Origin: Pannonibacter indicus
GTDB taxonomy: Bacteria; Pseudomonadota; Alphaproteobacteria; Rhizobiales; Stappiaceae
Direction: 5' to 3'
NCBI RefSeq assembly: GCF_001418225.1
Contig: NZ_LIPT01000005.1
Coordinates: 62,001-126,000, forward strand
Length of the DNA: 64,000 nt
This document shows positions 1 through 8,287 of the stretch, one piece after another. The first letter of the stretch is position 1. Each line of letters starts with the position of its first letter. The notes beneath the pieces are model-generated. The model saw only the letters and a list, made by a program, of their open reading frames with translations. It had not been told where the DNA came from and did no database searches. A program made the position numbers and the translations under genes.

Positions 1-239
1 CGCTCCACGCCATGGGCGTTGCGGGCGGCGGCAAAACCGGCCTTGACGCTCTCCTCACTCGTCACGTCGACGCAGACGAACAGCCCGCCAATTTCCTTCG
101 CAACCGCTTCGCCCTGCTCCGCATTGCGGTCGAACAGGGCCACCTTCACGCCGCTGGCGGCGAGAAGCCGGGCCGTCGCCGCGCCCAGGCCCGACGCACC
201 ACCGGTGACAACAGCCGCAATGGCGGATGAGAGCTGCAT
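1..239 (-). CDS. Short-chain dehydrogenase/reductase, N-terminal part
   Basis: The gene runs off the left edge, so only about 79 residues are visible. They begin with the cofactor-binding beta-alpha-beta unit of short-chain dehydrogenases: the glycine motif TGGASGLG near residues 12-19 and an acidic residue (LFDRN) near residue 37, which in this family favours NAD(H) over NADP(H). A VDVT segment, where the adenine-contacting Asp normally lies, follows. The start is the ATG at 239, preceded by a strong AGGAGG ribosome site. The order of motifs resembles the 3-hydroxyacyl-CoA dehydrogenase type 2 branch, but the catalytic YxxxK region is outside the window, so the substrate is unknown. Confidence 0.85.
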   Translation of the reverse strand, partial: MQLSSAIAAVVTGGASGLGAATARLLAASGVKVALFDRNAEQGEAVAKEIGGLFVCVDVTSEESVKAGFAAARNAHGVE

Positions 240-264
240 GAGTTCCTCCTGTTTATTTTGAATC

Positions 265-287
265 AAGCCAATGATTTATATTGGCTT
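265..287. promoter_or_regulatory. Candidate operator palindrome upstream of the dehydrogenase
   Basis: A perfect 8-base inverted repeat (AAGCCAAT / ATTGGCTT) with a 7-base A/T spacer lies 26-48 bases upstream of the dehydrogenase start, in the place expected for a promoter-proximal operator. The size and symmetry suit a TetR- or MarR-type repressor, but no such gene is visible, so the binder is unknown. It could instead be a weak hairpin. Confidence 0.35.
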
Positions 288-441
288 TTACGCATTCATT
301 GACGGTTGCGTCATATAGAGGAGACTCTGCGCCGAAAGTCGCAGGCGGTCAAGCCGGACAGCCTTCGGCGAAAGAGGGGATGGCGCAGCAAACGTCCGTA
401 CGGAAGTGGGAACGCGGAAAACAGGGGCATCCGCCCCGGTA

Positions 442-506
442 AGATCAAGGCTTCCGCTGCTCACGCATCACGCCTTGAAACGGCTCAAGCGCCGCACGGG
501 CTTGAG
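442..506 (+). repeat. Dispersed structured intergenic repeat, copy 1
   Basis: This copy shares the core ACGCATCACGCCTTGAAA followed by GCTCAAGCGCCGCACGGGCTTGAG with copies near 13981, 26810 (reverse) and 10251 (reverse). Its second half can fold through CTCAAG/CTTGAG. It sits in the otherwise empty stretch 240-526, between the 3' end of the MBL-fold gene and the promoter of the dehydrogenase. No gene is credible in that stretch. Confidence 0.7.
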
Positions 507-526
507 AAATTCACCGCCTGCGCCCC

Positions 527-1351
527 TTATGGCCGCAGGATCATGCCTTCCATGGCGGTCAGGCAGCCGGGATAGGCGGCACTTGCGGCAGCGGCAATCT
601 CGTCCATCCCGTCATCCATGCGGCGCGGGTCATGGTGGAAGAGGACGGGCGTCTTCACCCCGGCCTTCTGCGACAGCTCAACTGCCTTCTGCCAGGTGGA
701 ATGGCCCCAGCCGCGATAGGTGGGATACTCCTCATCCGTGAACATGGCGTCGTAGATCATCACATCCGCACCAGCGACAAAGCGCTCCACATTGGCGTCG
801 ATCTCAGGATCGCCATGCTCGTGGTCGGTGATGATGCAGATGGATTTGCCCTGAAAATCGAAGCGGTAGCCGCAGGCCCCGCCCGGATGATTGAGGCGGA
901 TGGTGCGGATCGACAGGCCATCCTGCCGCGGCAGGTTTTCCCCGGCGCGGAAGCTGCGGAAGGTCACTGCCTTCAGCGTATTGGCGGCCACGGGGAAGAT
1001 CGGGGGCGACATGATACGGCAGATGATATCGGTAAGGTCCGTATCGTCCTGAAAATGACCGGCCCAGGCATTGATGGTGAAAGCCGGATCATAGGCGGGC
1101 TTGAAGAAGGGCAGGCCGCAGATGTGGTCGAGATGCGTATGGGTGAAGAGCAGGTCAAAGGACCGGCTTCCCTGCGTGCACAGGCCGGCGCCCAGCTTGC
1201 GGGCGCCAGAGCCGCAGTCAACCAGCACGAGCGCGTCTCCGGCCCTCAGTTCGAAGCAGGCCGTCTCGCCGCCATACTTCAAGGTGCCGGCCCCAGGAGT
1301 GGGGGTCGAACCACGCACGCCCCAGCACCGGAGCCAGAAATCTTCCGCCAC
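527..1351 (-). CDS. Metallo-beta-lactamase-fold hydrolase
   Basis: A 274-residue cytoplasmic MBL-fold protein. It shows the metal motif HTHLDH at residues 71-76, an upstream VDCGSG strand near 44-49, a TDHEH segment near 175-179 that supplies the bridging Asp, and a C-terminal FHHDP with the last His ligand. The layout is that of the phosphodiesterase/RNase Z-like branch, so a phosphodiester substrate, possibly a cyclic nucleotide, is a reasonable guess but not shown. The start is GTG at 1351, with GGGAGAGG seven bases upstream. It lies 11 bases after a cyclic-nucleotide-binding gene and in the same direction as the large ABC exporter, suggesting one operon and possible cyclic nucleotide turnover next to its sensor. 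Confidence 0.85.
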   Translation of the reverse strand: MAEDFWLRCWGVRGSTPTPGAGTLKYGGETACFELRAGDALVLVDCGSGARKLGAGLCTQGSRSFDLLFTHTHLDHICGLPFFKPAYDPAFTINAWAGHFQDDTDLTDIICRIMSPPIFPVAANTLKAVTFRSFRAGENLPRQDGLSIRTIRLNHPGGACGYRFDFQGKSICIITDHEHGDPEIDANVERFVAGADVMIYDAMFTDEEYPTYRGWGHSTWQKAVELSQKAGVKTPVLFHHDPRRMDDGMDEIAAAASAAYPGCLTAMEGMILRP

Positions 1352-1362
1352 GCGGCCTCTCC

Positions 1363-1821
1363 CTATGCTGCCGCTTCACCAGATCTGGCAGCGGCCAGAT
1401 CGCGGGTGGTGCGCTCAAGACGCTGGGCCAGAGTTCTCATCACTTCCAATGACATATCAGGAAATTCTTTCAAAAGTTTCAGGAAATCGTCCTTGCTGAC
1501 AGACAGCACATCCATATCGGTTCTGGCAACCAGCGTTGCGGTTCGCGGCACATCGCAGAGAATGGCGATCTCGCCGACAATGGAATGCTGGCGGGCGATG
1601 GCCACGGTCTGGTCCTGGCCGTTGCTGCGCACCCGCACATCCGCCTCGCCCTTCAGAATGATGAAGGCCGTATCGCCCTCCTCGCCCTGCTCGCACAGAT
1701 GCTCTCCCGGCTGAAAGCCGATCCGGTCACTGATAAATGCCAGAAGCCGCAACTTGGTTTCATCGATGCCCCGGAACAGGGGCACCTTGCGCAGGGCGTC
1801 GACTTCCAGATCGAGAGACAC
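1363..1821 (-). CDS. Cyclic nucleotide-binding domain protein
   Basis: A 152-residue protein made almost entirely of one CAP/CNB beta-roll. The segment FQPGEHLCEQGEEGDTAFIILKG is typical of the fold, GEIAIL corresponds to the phosphate-binding cassette, and PRTATLVA follows. The cassette has an Arg (near residue 95) in PRTAT, as cAMP/cGMP binders do. There is no helix-turn-helix, so it is not a CRP-type regulator; it probably modulates a partner. GTG at 1821 is chosen because GGAGG lies six bases upstream; a TTG two codons earlier would abut the ribosome site. It lies 42 bases downstream of the unusual ABC exporter and just upstream of an MBL-fold hydrolase, so it may sense a cyclic nucleotide for the exporter. 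Confidence 0.85.
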   Translation of the reverse strand: MSLDLEVDALRKVPLFRGIDETKLRLLAFISDRIGFQPGEHLCEQGEEGDTAFIILKGEADVRVRSNGQDQTVAIARQHSIVGEIAILCDVPRTATLVARTDMDVLSVSKDDFLKLLKEFPDMSLEVMRTLAQRLERTTRDLAAARSGEAAA

Positions 1822-1863
1822 GGCCAACCTCCATTACACCATTACTTGCAGCCAGAGCTTGTT

Positions 1864-4464
1864 TCAGGCTTGTTCTTCCCTGTTGTCCTGCCGGACGGTC
1901 CGGCCCTGATCCATTATCACGGCCTGATCGAATTCCGAGGCTATGTCAGCATGCGCCGTTCCGAACAGTACCGTACGGCCCGCAAGGATCTCCCGCAATA
2001 TGCGGCGCAACTGTTTGTCATCCTCACCGGGACCGGCGGCGATATCGTCGAGAATGGTGACTGGAGCATTTTTCAGCAGGCCTCTGACGAGTGCAAGCTT
2101 GCGGCGCTGGCCGGCGGACAGGCGCGAGCCGCTGACGCCCACATGGTAGTCAAAGCCGGTGAAGATGATCGGCTCGCGCAGCCCCTCCTCCTCCACAACC
2201 TGCCGCACCAGCGCGTCGATCCGCTGGCGCGCATCGCGCCTGTCGAGACGGGCGCGGCCGAAGAGCAGATTGTCCTCGATGCTGAGCGGCGGCAGATAGA
2301 CGGCCGGGTCAACCGCGATGAAATTGCGGCTGCCGTCCACCACCTTGCGCCGGAAGTCGCGCCGGGCCTCGACAACTTTCGCCCGCAAGTCCTCATCCAG
2401 AACACCCAGGCGGTGGCGGGCGGGAATGAGGCGGAAGGCCAGCGTCACAAGGCGCGCCCGGTCGGCCGGCGTGATCGTGTTCTTCAGGGCTTCGGAACGG
2501 AAGGCCCGCACGATCTGGTCAAACTCGGGCAGATCATCCTGCGTGATGAACGAATAGGTGCTGAGCAGCCCTGAATCGCCGCTGACATTGGCAAAAAGCT
2601 CCACCATCGTCTCTGCAATGCGCAGGCCCAGCAACTGCAGCTTGGTCTCGAGCCCGGTGTCAGACAGGAACTGCCTGACCTCCGGCATGGACGGCATCTG
2701 GTCCATCATCACATTGGGATCAGAGGGCACGGCAAAGAACAGGTTCTCGGCCAGCGAGGCATTCAGGTTGAAGGCGTTGACGTCCCAAAGTTCGACCAGC
2801 GCGGCGATGCGGCCATCTTCGGCAATACGCTCGCCAATGCGGGCGCGCACGGCCAGAAGGCGCTCGACAAAGCCCGGATCGCGCGCCGGATCAAAGCGGG
2901 ACTGGAGGCCGAGGCGGTAGATGTCCCCCTCCATCCCGGCCGCAGACAGCAGCGCCAGCGCCAGTACATCCAGATCCTCCCGCGAGGCAACGCCCGCAGC
3001 CCGCAGATCTTCCCAGGAGGCATGAATATCATGCAGCGGATTGCTGGTCTCCCGCGCCTCGCGCATGGCCCGCAGGAAGCTGTCAAGATCCTTGCCTGTA
3101 CGCTGCACCTCGTTCTGTGGCCGGTGCTTCAGCCCGTAATACAGATTGTCGCGGATGGTGCCGGTCCAGATGTGCACAGCGCCGCCCACATAGGCGATTT
3201 CCCGGCCGAGAGTTGCCTCACCCAGCTTCTCCAGATCGTGACCGCCAATCTCCACCCGGCCCGAAGTGGGACTGACCAGCCCCGCGGCAAGTTGCAGCAC
3301 TTCCGAACGGCCGGAGCCATCGCCGCCGGCGATGGCGCAATGGGTGCCTTCCGGAACCTTGAGGGAAATGCCGAACACTTCCTGACCTGCCGCGCCGCCG
3401 GAGAAACTGACATTGTGCATCTCGAGCGCACCCGTGAGGCTGGTGCGCTCATCGGCCACCAGCCGTTCGACCGGATAGATGTCTGCGGCGTCGAAGTTTT
3501 CCACAACGGTCTGGTATTTCACCTGCACGTCGGCGACGAGCTGGTAATAGGCCAGCAGTTCCTTCCAGGGGCCGGCCAGATCCTTGTAGGCGGCAATCAC
3601 CGCCAGCAGCGCACCGATGCTGAGATTGCCCTGGATGACCAGATAACCGCCGATCAGGTAGAAGAAGAACGGCGTCAGCTGGTTCATGAAATTATTCACG
3701 AACTTGATGAAATACTTCCGGTTGTAGATCTCGTAGCGGATCTTGAAATTTTCATAGAGCCGGTCAGAAATATCGGCAGAATGCAGCGCCGAAGTATCAT
3801 TGGCGTGAATCTCATGAACGCCAGTGATCGCCTCGCCCAGCTTGTCGGAAATGACGCGAACGTTCTTGACCCTCTGGCGGGAGAGCAGGACAACCTTCTT
3901 CTGCAGCTTGGGAATGATATAGGCCTGCAGCGGATAGGAGCTGACGGCAGCAAGCCCCAGCAGCGGGTCCTGCATGAATATGAAGCCGACCTGTACCATC
4001 AGAAGGCCGCCCTGATAGGCGGGCAGCGCTATGGCATCGCCGACGAAACCGCCCACATCCTCCACCTCGGCGGTGATCATCGGGATGATTTCGCCGGAGC
4101 TCACCTTCCGGAAATGCGGCAGGCGGAACCTGAGCACGCGTTGAAAGAGCTCGAAGCGCAGGCGGCGCAACATGCGCTCGCCCAGCCGCCCCTTGTAGAC
4201 GTTGATCCAGAGCTTCAGCCCGTTGCTGACGACAACGAGGGCCAGAAACGTGATGCAGAGCAGGAAGAGATAGGAGATCTGGTCAAACTCAAATCCCTGA
4301 AACTCCCTCGGAAAACCGTCACCCTGCACCGCATCGTTGACGATCTGTTTTGGCAGCTCCAGCAGGATGTAGCTGATCGGATAAGACACGACTGTGAGAA
4401 AAAGAATGAAGAGCTGCTGCCGCGCACTGAACTTCCAGATGAAGCGAAAAAGGCTTTTTTCCAT
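1864..4464 (-). CDS. ABC exporter with degenerate, expanded ATPase domain
   Basis: An 866-residue half-transporter. Residues 1-320 form an exporter-type membrane domain with about six helices. The nucleotide-binding domain is abnormal: Walker A at 380-387 reads GGDGSGRS, with Arg replacing the catalytic Lys; the signature LSAGQ at 782-786 and Walker B ILDD at 804-807 have Asp in place of the catalytic Glu; H838 (TAHAD) could be the switch His. Between the Q-loop region (near 435) and the signature lie about 335 residues, where normal exporters have roughly 60. This insertion carries three similar segments (IRDNLYYGL 437-445, LAENLFFAV 571-579, IEDNLLFGR 729-737) that each resemble the post-Q-loop motif. 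The start was placed at the MEKSLF methionine. Divergent glycosyltransferase genes suggest a glycan or glycolipid substrate. ATP hydrolysis may be weak or absent. Confidence 0.85.
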   Translation of the reverse strand: MEKSLFRFIWKFSARQQLFILFLTVVSYPISYILLELPKQIVNDAVQGDGFPREFQGFEFDQISYLFLLCITFLALVVVSNGLKLWINVYKGRLGERMLRRLRFELFQRVLRFRLPHFRKVSSGEIIPMITAEVEDVGGFVGDAIALPAYQGGLLMVQVGFIFMQDPLLGLAAVSSYPLQAYIIPKLQKKVVLLSRQRVKNVRVISDKLGEAITGVHEIHANDTSALHSADISDRLYENFKIRYEIYNRKYFIKFVNNFMNQLTPFFFYLIGGYLVIQGNLSIGALLAVIAAYKDLAGPWKELLAYYQLVADVQVKYQTVVENFDAADIYPVERLVADERTSLTGALEMHNVSFSGGAAGQEVFGISLKVPEGTHCAIAGGDGSGRSEVLQLAAGLVSPTSGRVEIGGHDLEKLGEATLGREIAYVGGAVHIWTGTIRDNLYYGLKHRPQNEVQRTGKDLDSFLRAMREARETSNPLHDIHASWEDLRAAGVASREDLDVLALALLSAAGMEGDIYRLGLQSRFDPARDPGFVERLLAVRARIGERIAEDGRIAALVELWDVNAFNLNASLAENLFFAVPSDPNVMMDQMPSMPEVRQFLSDTGLETKLQLLGLRIAETMVELFANVSGDSGLLSTYSFITQDDLPEFDQIVRAFRSEALKNTITPADRARLVTLAFRLIPARHRLGVLDEDLRAKVVEARRDFRRKVVDGSRNFIAVDPAVYLPPLSIEDNLLFGRARLDRRDARQRIDALVRQVVEEEGLREPIIFTGFDYHVGVSGSRLSAGQRRKLALVRGLLKNAPVTILDDIAAGPGEDDKQLRRILREILAGRTVLFGTAHADIASEFDQAVIMDQGRTVRQDNREEQA

Positions 4465-4702
4465 AGGTGAAGTCCAGTCTGGCGAAACTGCGGCCATCCT
4501 TGTACTGGTATGACGTTGCCAGTTAACTCGCAACGCCGGATATGCCATAGAAGCAGAAAGTTTTTCTGATCCGCCCCAAAACTGCCGGAATTCAAGAGAG
4601 CAAAAAGCGCAGGACGGACAGGGATTGGCTTCAGGCCGGAGCGGCTGACGCTCACGGAAAGCCGCGACAGAGACACAAGACGGGGCATGCACGCGGGGGC
4701 AC
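4465..4702. promoter_or_regulatory. Divergent promoter region, ABC exporter / glycosyltransferase operon
   Basis: This 238-base gap separates the start of the leftward ABC exporter from the rightward glycosyltransferase operon, so it must hold promoters for both. I see no clear palindrome or consensus -35/-10 pair. The leftward frame stays open through it, but that extension lacks a good ribosome site and has atypical codon use. Confidence 0.5.
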
Positions 4703-5917
4703 ATGAAGTCCGAATCGCCACGAATCCTGATCTACAGCCATGACTCCTTTGGCCTTGGCCATCTGCGCCGGTGCCGTGCCATCGCGCAGTCACTGGTCGG
4801 CAAGTTCGACACGCTGTCGGTCCTGATTCTCTCCGGCTCGCCCATCATCGGCAGCTTCGAATTCCGCTCGCGGGTGGATTTTGTCCGGATTCCCGGCGTG
4901 ATCAAGCTGCGCAACGGGGAGTACACATCCCTGTCGCTGCATCTCAACATCGACCACACGCTGGAGATCCGCTCCTCCATCATTGAGCATACGGCGCAGG
5001 TCTTTGCCCCGGACATCTTCATCGTCGACAAGGAGCCGCTGGGCCTGCGCGGCGAGGTGCTTGGCACGCTGGAAATGCTGAAGGAAACCGGCACCCGGCT
5101 GGTTCTGGGGCTGCGCGACGTGATGGATGACCCGCAGATCCTGCAGCAGGAGTGGGAGCGCAAGAACGTGCATCCCGCACTGGAAGACCTGTATGACGAG
5201 CTATGGGTCTATGGCCCGGAAGGCATGTGCGACCCGCTTGCCGGGATCGACCTGCCGCAGTCGGTGTTCGACAAGATGCTCTACACCGGCTTCCTGCGCC
5301 GCGACATGCCCAAGGGCGCAAAACTTTCCGAACCCCTGCCCTTTGGCGATGAACCCTTCATTCTGGTCACGCCCGGAGGCGGCGGCGATGGGGTGGAAAT
5401 GGTGGACTGGGTGATGCGGGCGTATGAATCGCACGGCCGGCCGCTATTTCCCGCCCTGATCGTGCTTGGCCCCTTCATGCCGGGAGCCGCCGTAACGGAT
5501 TTCATGGCGCGCGCCGAACATCTGCGCGACGTGCATATCATGCGCTTCACACCGCAGATCGAGCCTTACCTTCAAGCGGCAACGGCCATCGTCGGCATGG
5601 GCGGCTACAACACCTTCTGCGAGATCCTGTCCTTCGACAAGCCGACGCTGCTGGTGCCGCGCATCATCCCGCGCCGGGAGCAGGCCATCCGGGCTGGACA
5701 GGCCGAGGAGAAGGGGCTGCTGACGGTGCTGCCGATCGAACGTTATCCGGAGGTCGAGCCCATGCTGAATGCGCTTGCCGCCCTGCCCGGCCAGGCCCGC
5801 CCGTCCCTGGCAGGCGTAGACAACCTTCTCGGCGGTATCGAGGTGATCGAGACACGCGTCGAGGAAATCCTGTCCACCCGCCCCCGCTTCCAGCAGCCGC
5901 GCCGCTCCGCCGTCTGA
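4703..5917 (+). CDS. MurG-like (GT-B) glycosyltransferase
   Basis: A 404-residue protein of GT-B type. The N-terminal SHDSFGLGHLRRC (residues 12-24) is the glycine-rich acceptor-side loop of MurG-like enzymes. The C-terminal half has TPGGGGDG near 231-238 and MGGYNTFCEIL near 300-310, the usual nucleotide-sugar side. There are no membrane helices or signal peptide. It opens a rightward operon of five genes with short or negative spacing (36, 4, -1 and -4 bases) and lies opposite the ABC exporter, so it probably builds a glycan handled by that transporter. Donor and acceptor cannot be read from the sequence. Confidence 0.8.
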   Translation: MKSESPRILIYSHDSFGLGHLRRCRAIAQSLVGKFDTLSVLILSGSPIIGSFEFRSRVDFVRIPGVIKLRNGEYTSLSLHLNIDHTLEIRSSIIEHTAQVFAPDIFIVDKEPLGLRGEVLGTLEMLKETGTRLVLGLRDVMDDPQILQQEWERKNVHPALEDLYDELWVYGPEGMCDPLAGIDLPQSVFDKMLYTGFLRRDMPKGAKLSEPLPFGDEPFILVTPGGGGDGVEMVDWVMRAYESHGRPLFPALIVLGPFMPGAAVTDFMARAEHLRDVHIMRFTPQIEPYLQAATAIVGMGGYNTFCEILSFDKPTLLVPRIIPRREQAIRAGQAEEKGLLTVLPIERYPEVEPMLNALAALPGQARPSLAGVDNLLGGIEVIETRVEEILSTRPRFQQPRRSAV

Positions 5918-5952
5918 GCCGCCCTTTCAGATCAAGACCAGAGGCCTCTCCC

Positions 5953-7173
5953 ATGTCCCGCATCGCTGTTGTCGTGAAAGGCTATCCGCGCCTGTCGGAA
6001 ACCTTCATCGCGCAGGAAATCCTCGGACTGGAGCGCCGGGGCATCGGCCAGCTGATCGTTGCGCTGCGCAAGCCCTACGACCCCTTCATTCACGAGCTGC
6101 ACCGGCAGATCAGCGCCGAAGTGCTGTACCTGCCGGAGTATCTGAAGGATGATCCGAAGCGTGTTGCCCGTGCCCGCCGCTGGGCGGAGCAGCAGCCCAC
6201 CTATGCCGCAGCGCGTGCCCTGTTCGAGGCGGATCTGAAGCATGAGAGCAATGCGGGACGGCACCGGCGCTGGGGCCAGGCCTGCGTCTTTGCCCATGAA
6301 CTGCCCGAAGATGTGACGTGGATCCACACCCACTATCTGCACACGCCCTGTTCGGTGGCGCGCTATGCGGCGCATCTGTCCGGGCGCGGCTGGTCCTTCT
6401 CGGCCCATGCCAAGGACATCTGGACGAGCCCGGAATGGGAGCTGCGTACAAAGCTTGATGACGCTGCCTGGGGCGTGACCTGCACCTCCGTCAATGTGAA
6501 TTATCTGCGCAGTCTTTCGGCCAACCCTGCCAAGGTGGAGCTGGTTTATCACGGGCTGGATTTCACCGGCTTTCCCGAACCCTCGGGCCGCCCCTCCACC
6601 CGTGACGGCAGCGGTGAGCCGGTGCGGCTTCTGTCCGTTGGCCGGGCCGTGGCGAAGAAGGGCTATGACGATCTTCTCACCGCCCTCGCCCGCCTGCCGG
6701 CAGGGCTCAACTGGCATTTCACCCATATCGGCGGCGGCGAGCTGTCGGACACACTCAAGGCGCAGGCGGACAAGCTCGGCCTTTCCGCCCGCGTCACCTG
6801 GATGGGCGCGCGCCCGCGTGAAGAGGTGATTGCCGCCTCTCTTGAAGCCGACCTCTTCGTGCTGCCCTCCAAGGTGACGAAAAGCGGCGACCGGGACGGC
6901 CTGCCCAACGTGCTGATGGAGGCCCAGTCCATGGGTCTGTGCTGCCTGTCCACCGCCGTTTCCGCCATTCCGGAGCTGATCGACAACGGCGAGACCGGCA
7001 TTCTGGTGCCCCCGGCAGATCCCGCAGCATTGGCAGATGCGATGGTCCGGCTGATCACCACCCCCGCCATGCGTGATGAATTCGGCCTTGCTGCCTCGCG
7101 CAAGGTGCGGGCCGAATTTGCCACAGCGCCGGGGCTTGACCGGCTGGCGGTGAAGTTCAAGGCGCTGGTCTGA
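5953..7173 (+). CDS. Family 4 glycosyltransferase
   Basis: A 406-residue group 1 (GT4) glycosyltransferase. Evidence is the N-terminal KGYPRLSETFI motif found in WcaL/colanic-acid-type enzymes, a central hinge leading to LLSVGRAVAKKGYDDLL (near 218-234), and the retaining-enzyme EX7E-type region around GDRDGLPNVLMEAQ (near 314-328) followed by PELIDNGETG. It is second in the operon, 35 bases after the MurG-like gene and 4 bases before another GT4 gene. Substrate specificity is unknown. Confidence 0.85.
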   Translation: MSRIAVVVKGYPRLSETFIAQEILGLERRGIGQLIVALRKPYDPFIHELHRQISAEVLYLPEYLKDDPKRVARARRWAEQQPTYAAARALFEADLKHESNAGRHRRWGQACVFAHELPEDVTWIHTHYLHTPCSVARYAAHLSGRGWSFSAHAKDIWTSPEWELRTKLDDAAWGVTCTSVNVNYLRSLSANPAKVELVYHGLDFTGFPEPSGRPSTRDGSGEPVRLLSVGRAVAKKGYDDLLTALARLPAGLNWHFTHIGGGELSDTLKAQADKLGLSARVTWMGARPREEVIAASLEADLFVLPSKVTKSGDRDGLPNVLMEAQSMGLCCLSTAVSAIPELIDNGETGILVPPADPAALADAMVRLITTPAMRDEFGLAASRKVRAEFATAPGLDRLAVKFKALV

Positions 7174-7177
7174 CGGG

Positions 7178-8287
7178 ATGCGCGCCGCCTTCTATGCGCC
7201 AATGAAGCCTGCCGATGATCCGGTGCCCTCCGGCGACCGGACCTTTGCGCAGCTTATCCTGCGGGCGCTGGAGACGGGCGGCCATGACACCCGCGTGGCC
7301 AGCCGGCTGAAGACATGGCGGGCCGTGCCAGAGGACCTGCCGGAGGCCCATGCGGCGGCACAGGGCGAAGCAGAGCGGATCATCGGTGACTGGGAAGCCG
7401 AAGGCTGGCGGCCGGAGGTGTGGGTGACCTATCATCTCTATCACAAGGCGCCGGACTGGATTGGGCCTGCGGTGGCGGACCATTTCGCCATTCCCTATGT
7501 GGTGCTGGAGGCAAGCCGGGCGCCCAAGCGCCAGACCGGCCCTTGGGCATATGGGTTTGCCGCTGCCGATGCGGCCCTTCAGCGGGCTGACGCGGTGGGT
7601 GCGATCCACCGGGCCGATGCGGGCTGCCTTGAGCCGGCACTGCCCCCGGATGTGCTGCATCTCTTCCCGCCGTTTCTCGATGCAACGCCCTTCCTGAAAG
7701 CCCGCCCTGCCCTCTCCGAAGAAGGCCCCGTGCGGCTGCTGGCCGTGGGGATGATGCGCCCCGGCGACAAGGAAGCCTCCTACCGGGTGCTGGCCGAGGC
7801 GCTGGTGCTGCTGATGGATCTTGACTGGGAACTGACCCTCGTTGGCGGCGGACCTTCCCGCGAGGTTCTGACGCCGCTGTTTCCCGCCACCCGTTGCCAC
7901 TTCGCCGGGGCCCTGCCGCCCGAAGCGCTGCCGCAGCAGTATCTCAGCCATGATGTGTTTGTCTGGCCCGCCATCCGCGAGGCCTTCGGCTTCGTCTTTC
8001 TGGAGGCGCAGGCAAGCGGCCTGCCGGTGGCAGGCGGCGCCACCTTCGGCGTACCGGATATCGTCGAGGATGGCCGCACCGGGCTGCTGTCTCCTGAAGG
8101 GGATTCGGCCGCCCTTGCTGCCAGCCTGCGCCGCCTGATCCTGAACCGGGGCTTGCGCAGCGCCATGGGAGGGGCTGCCCGCGCCCATATTCTATCCCGG
8201 CATGATCTCACTGCAGGCGCTGCCCGGCTCGACGCCCTTCTCCATGCGGCGCAAAAGCACTATCTGGGTGTGAGGACAAGACCTTGA
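7178..8287 (+). CDS. Family 4 glycosyltransferase
   Basis: A 369-residue GT4-type enzyme. The nucleotide-sugar half shows RLLAVGMM (near 187-194), the GGGPSREVL loop and an EX7E-type element REAFGFVFLEAQASG (near 267-281), followed by DIVEDGRTGLL. It overlaps the next gene by one base, which indicates translational coupling. The N-terminal acceptor domain is short and divergent. With its neighbours it should add successive sugars to one glycan; the particular linkage is not deducible. Confidence 0.83.
   Translation: MRAAFYAPMKPADDPVPSGDRTFAQLILRALETGGHDTRVASRLKTWRAVPEDLPEAHAAAQGEAERIIGDWEAEGWRPEVWVTYHLYHKAPDWIGPAVADHFAIPYVVLEASRAPKRQTGPWAYGFAAADAALQRADAVGAIHRADAGCLEPALPPDVLHLFPPFLDATPFLKARPALSEEGPVRLLAVGMMRPGDKEASYRVLAEALVLLMDLDWELTLVGGGPSREVLTPLFPATRCHFAGALPPEALPQQYLSHDVFVWPAIREAFGFVFLEAQASGLPVAGGATFGVPDIVEDGRTGLLSPEGDSAALAASLRRLILNRGLRSAMGGAARAHILSRHDLTAGAARLDALLHAAQKHYLGVRTRP

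Noticed and set aside
632-1714. Long open frame opposite the MBL-fold and CNB genes
   Set aside because: High-GC antisense shadow; Ala/Arg/Gly-rich translation without family motifs, while the opposite strand has clear domains.
3022-4470. 482-codon open frame opposite the ABC exporter
   Set aside because: It is the complement of a well-supported membrane/ATPase gene and has no motif or ribosome site.
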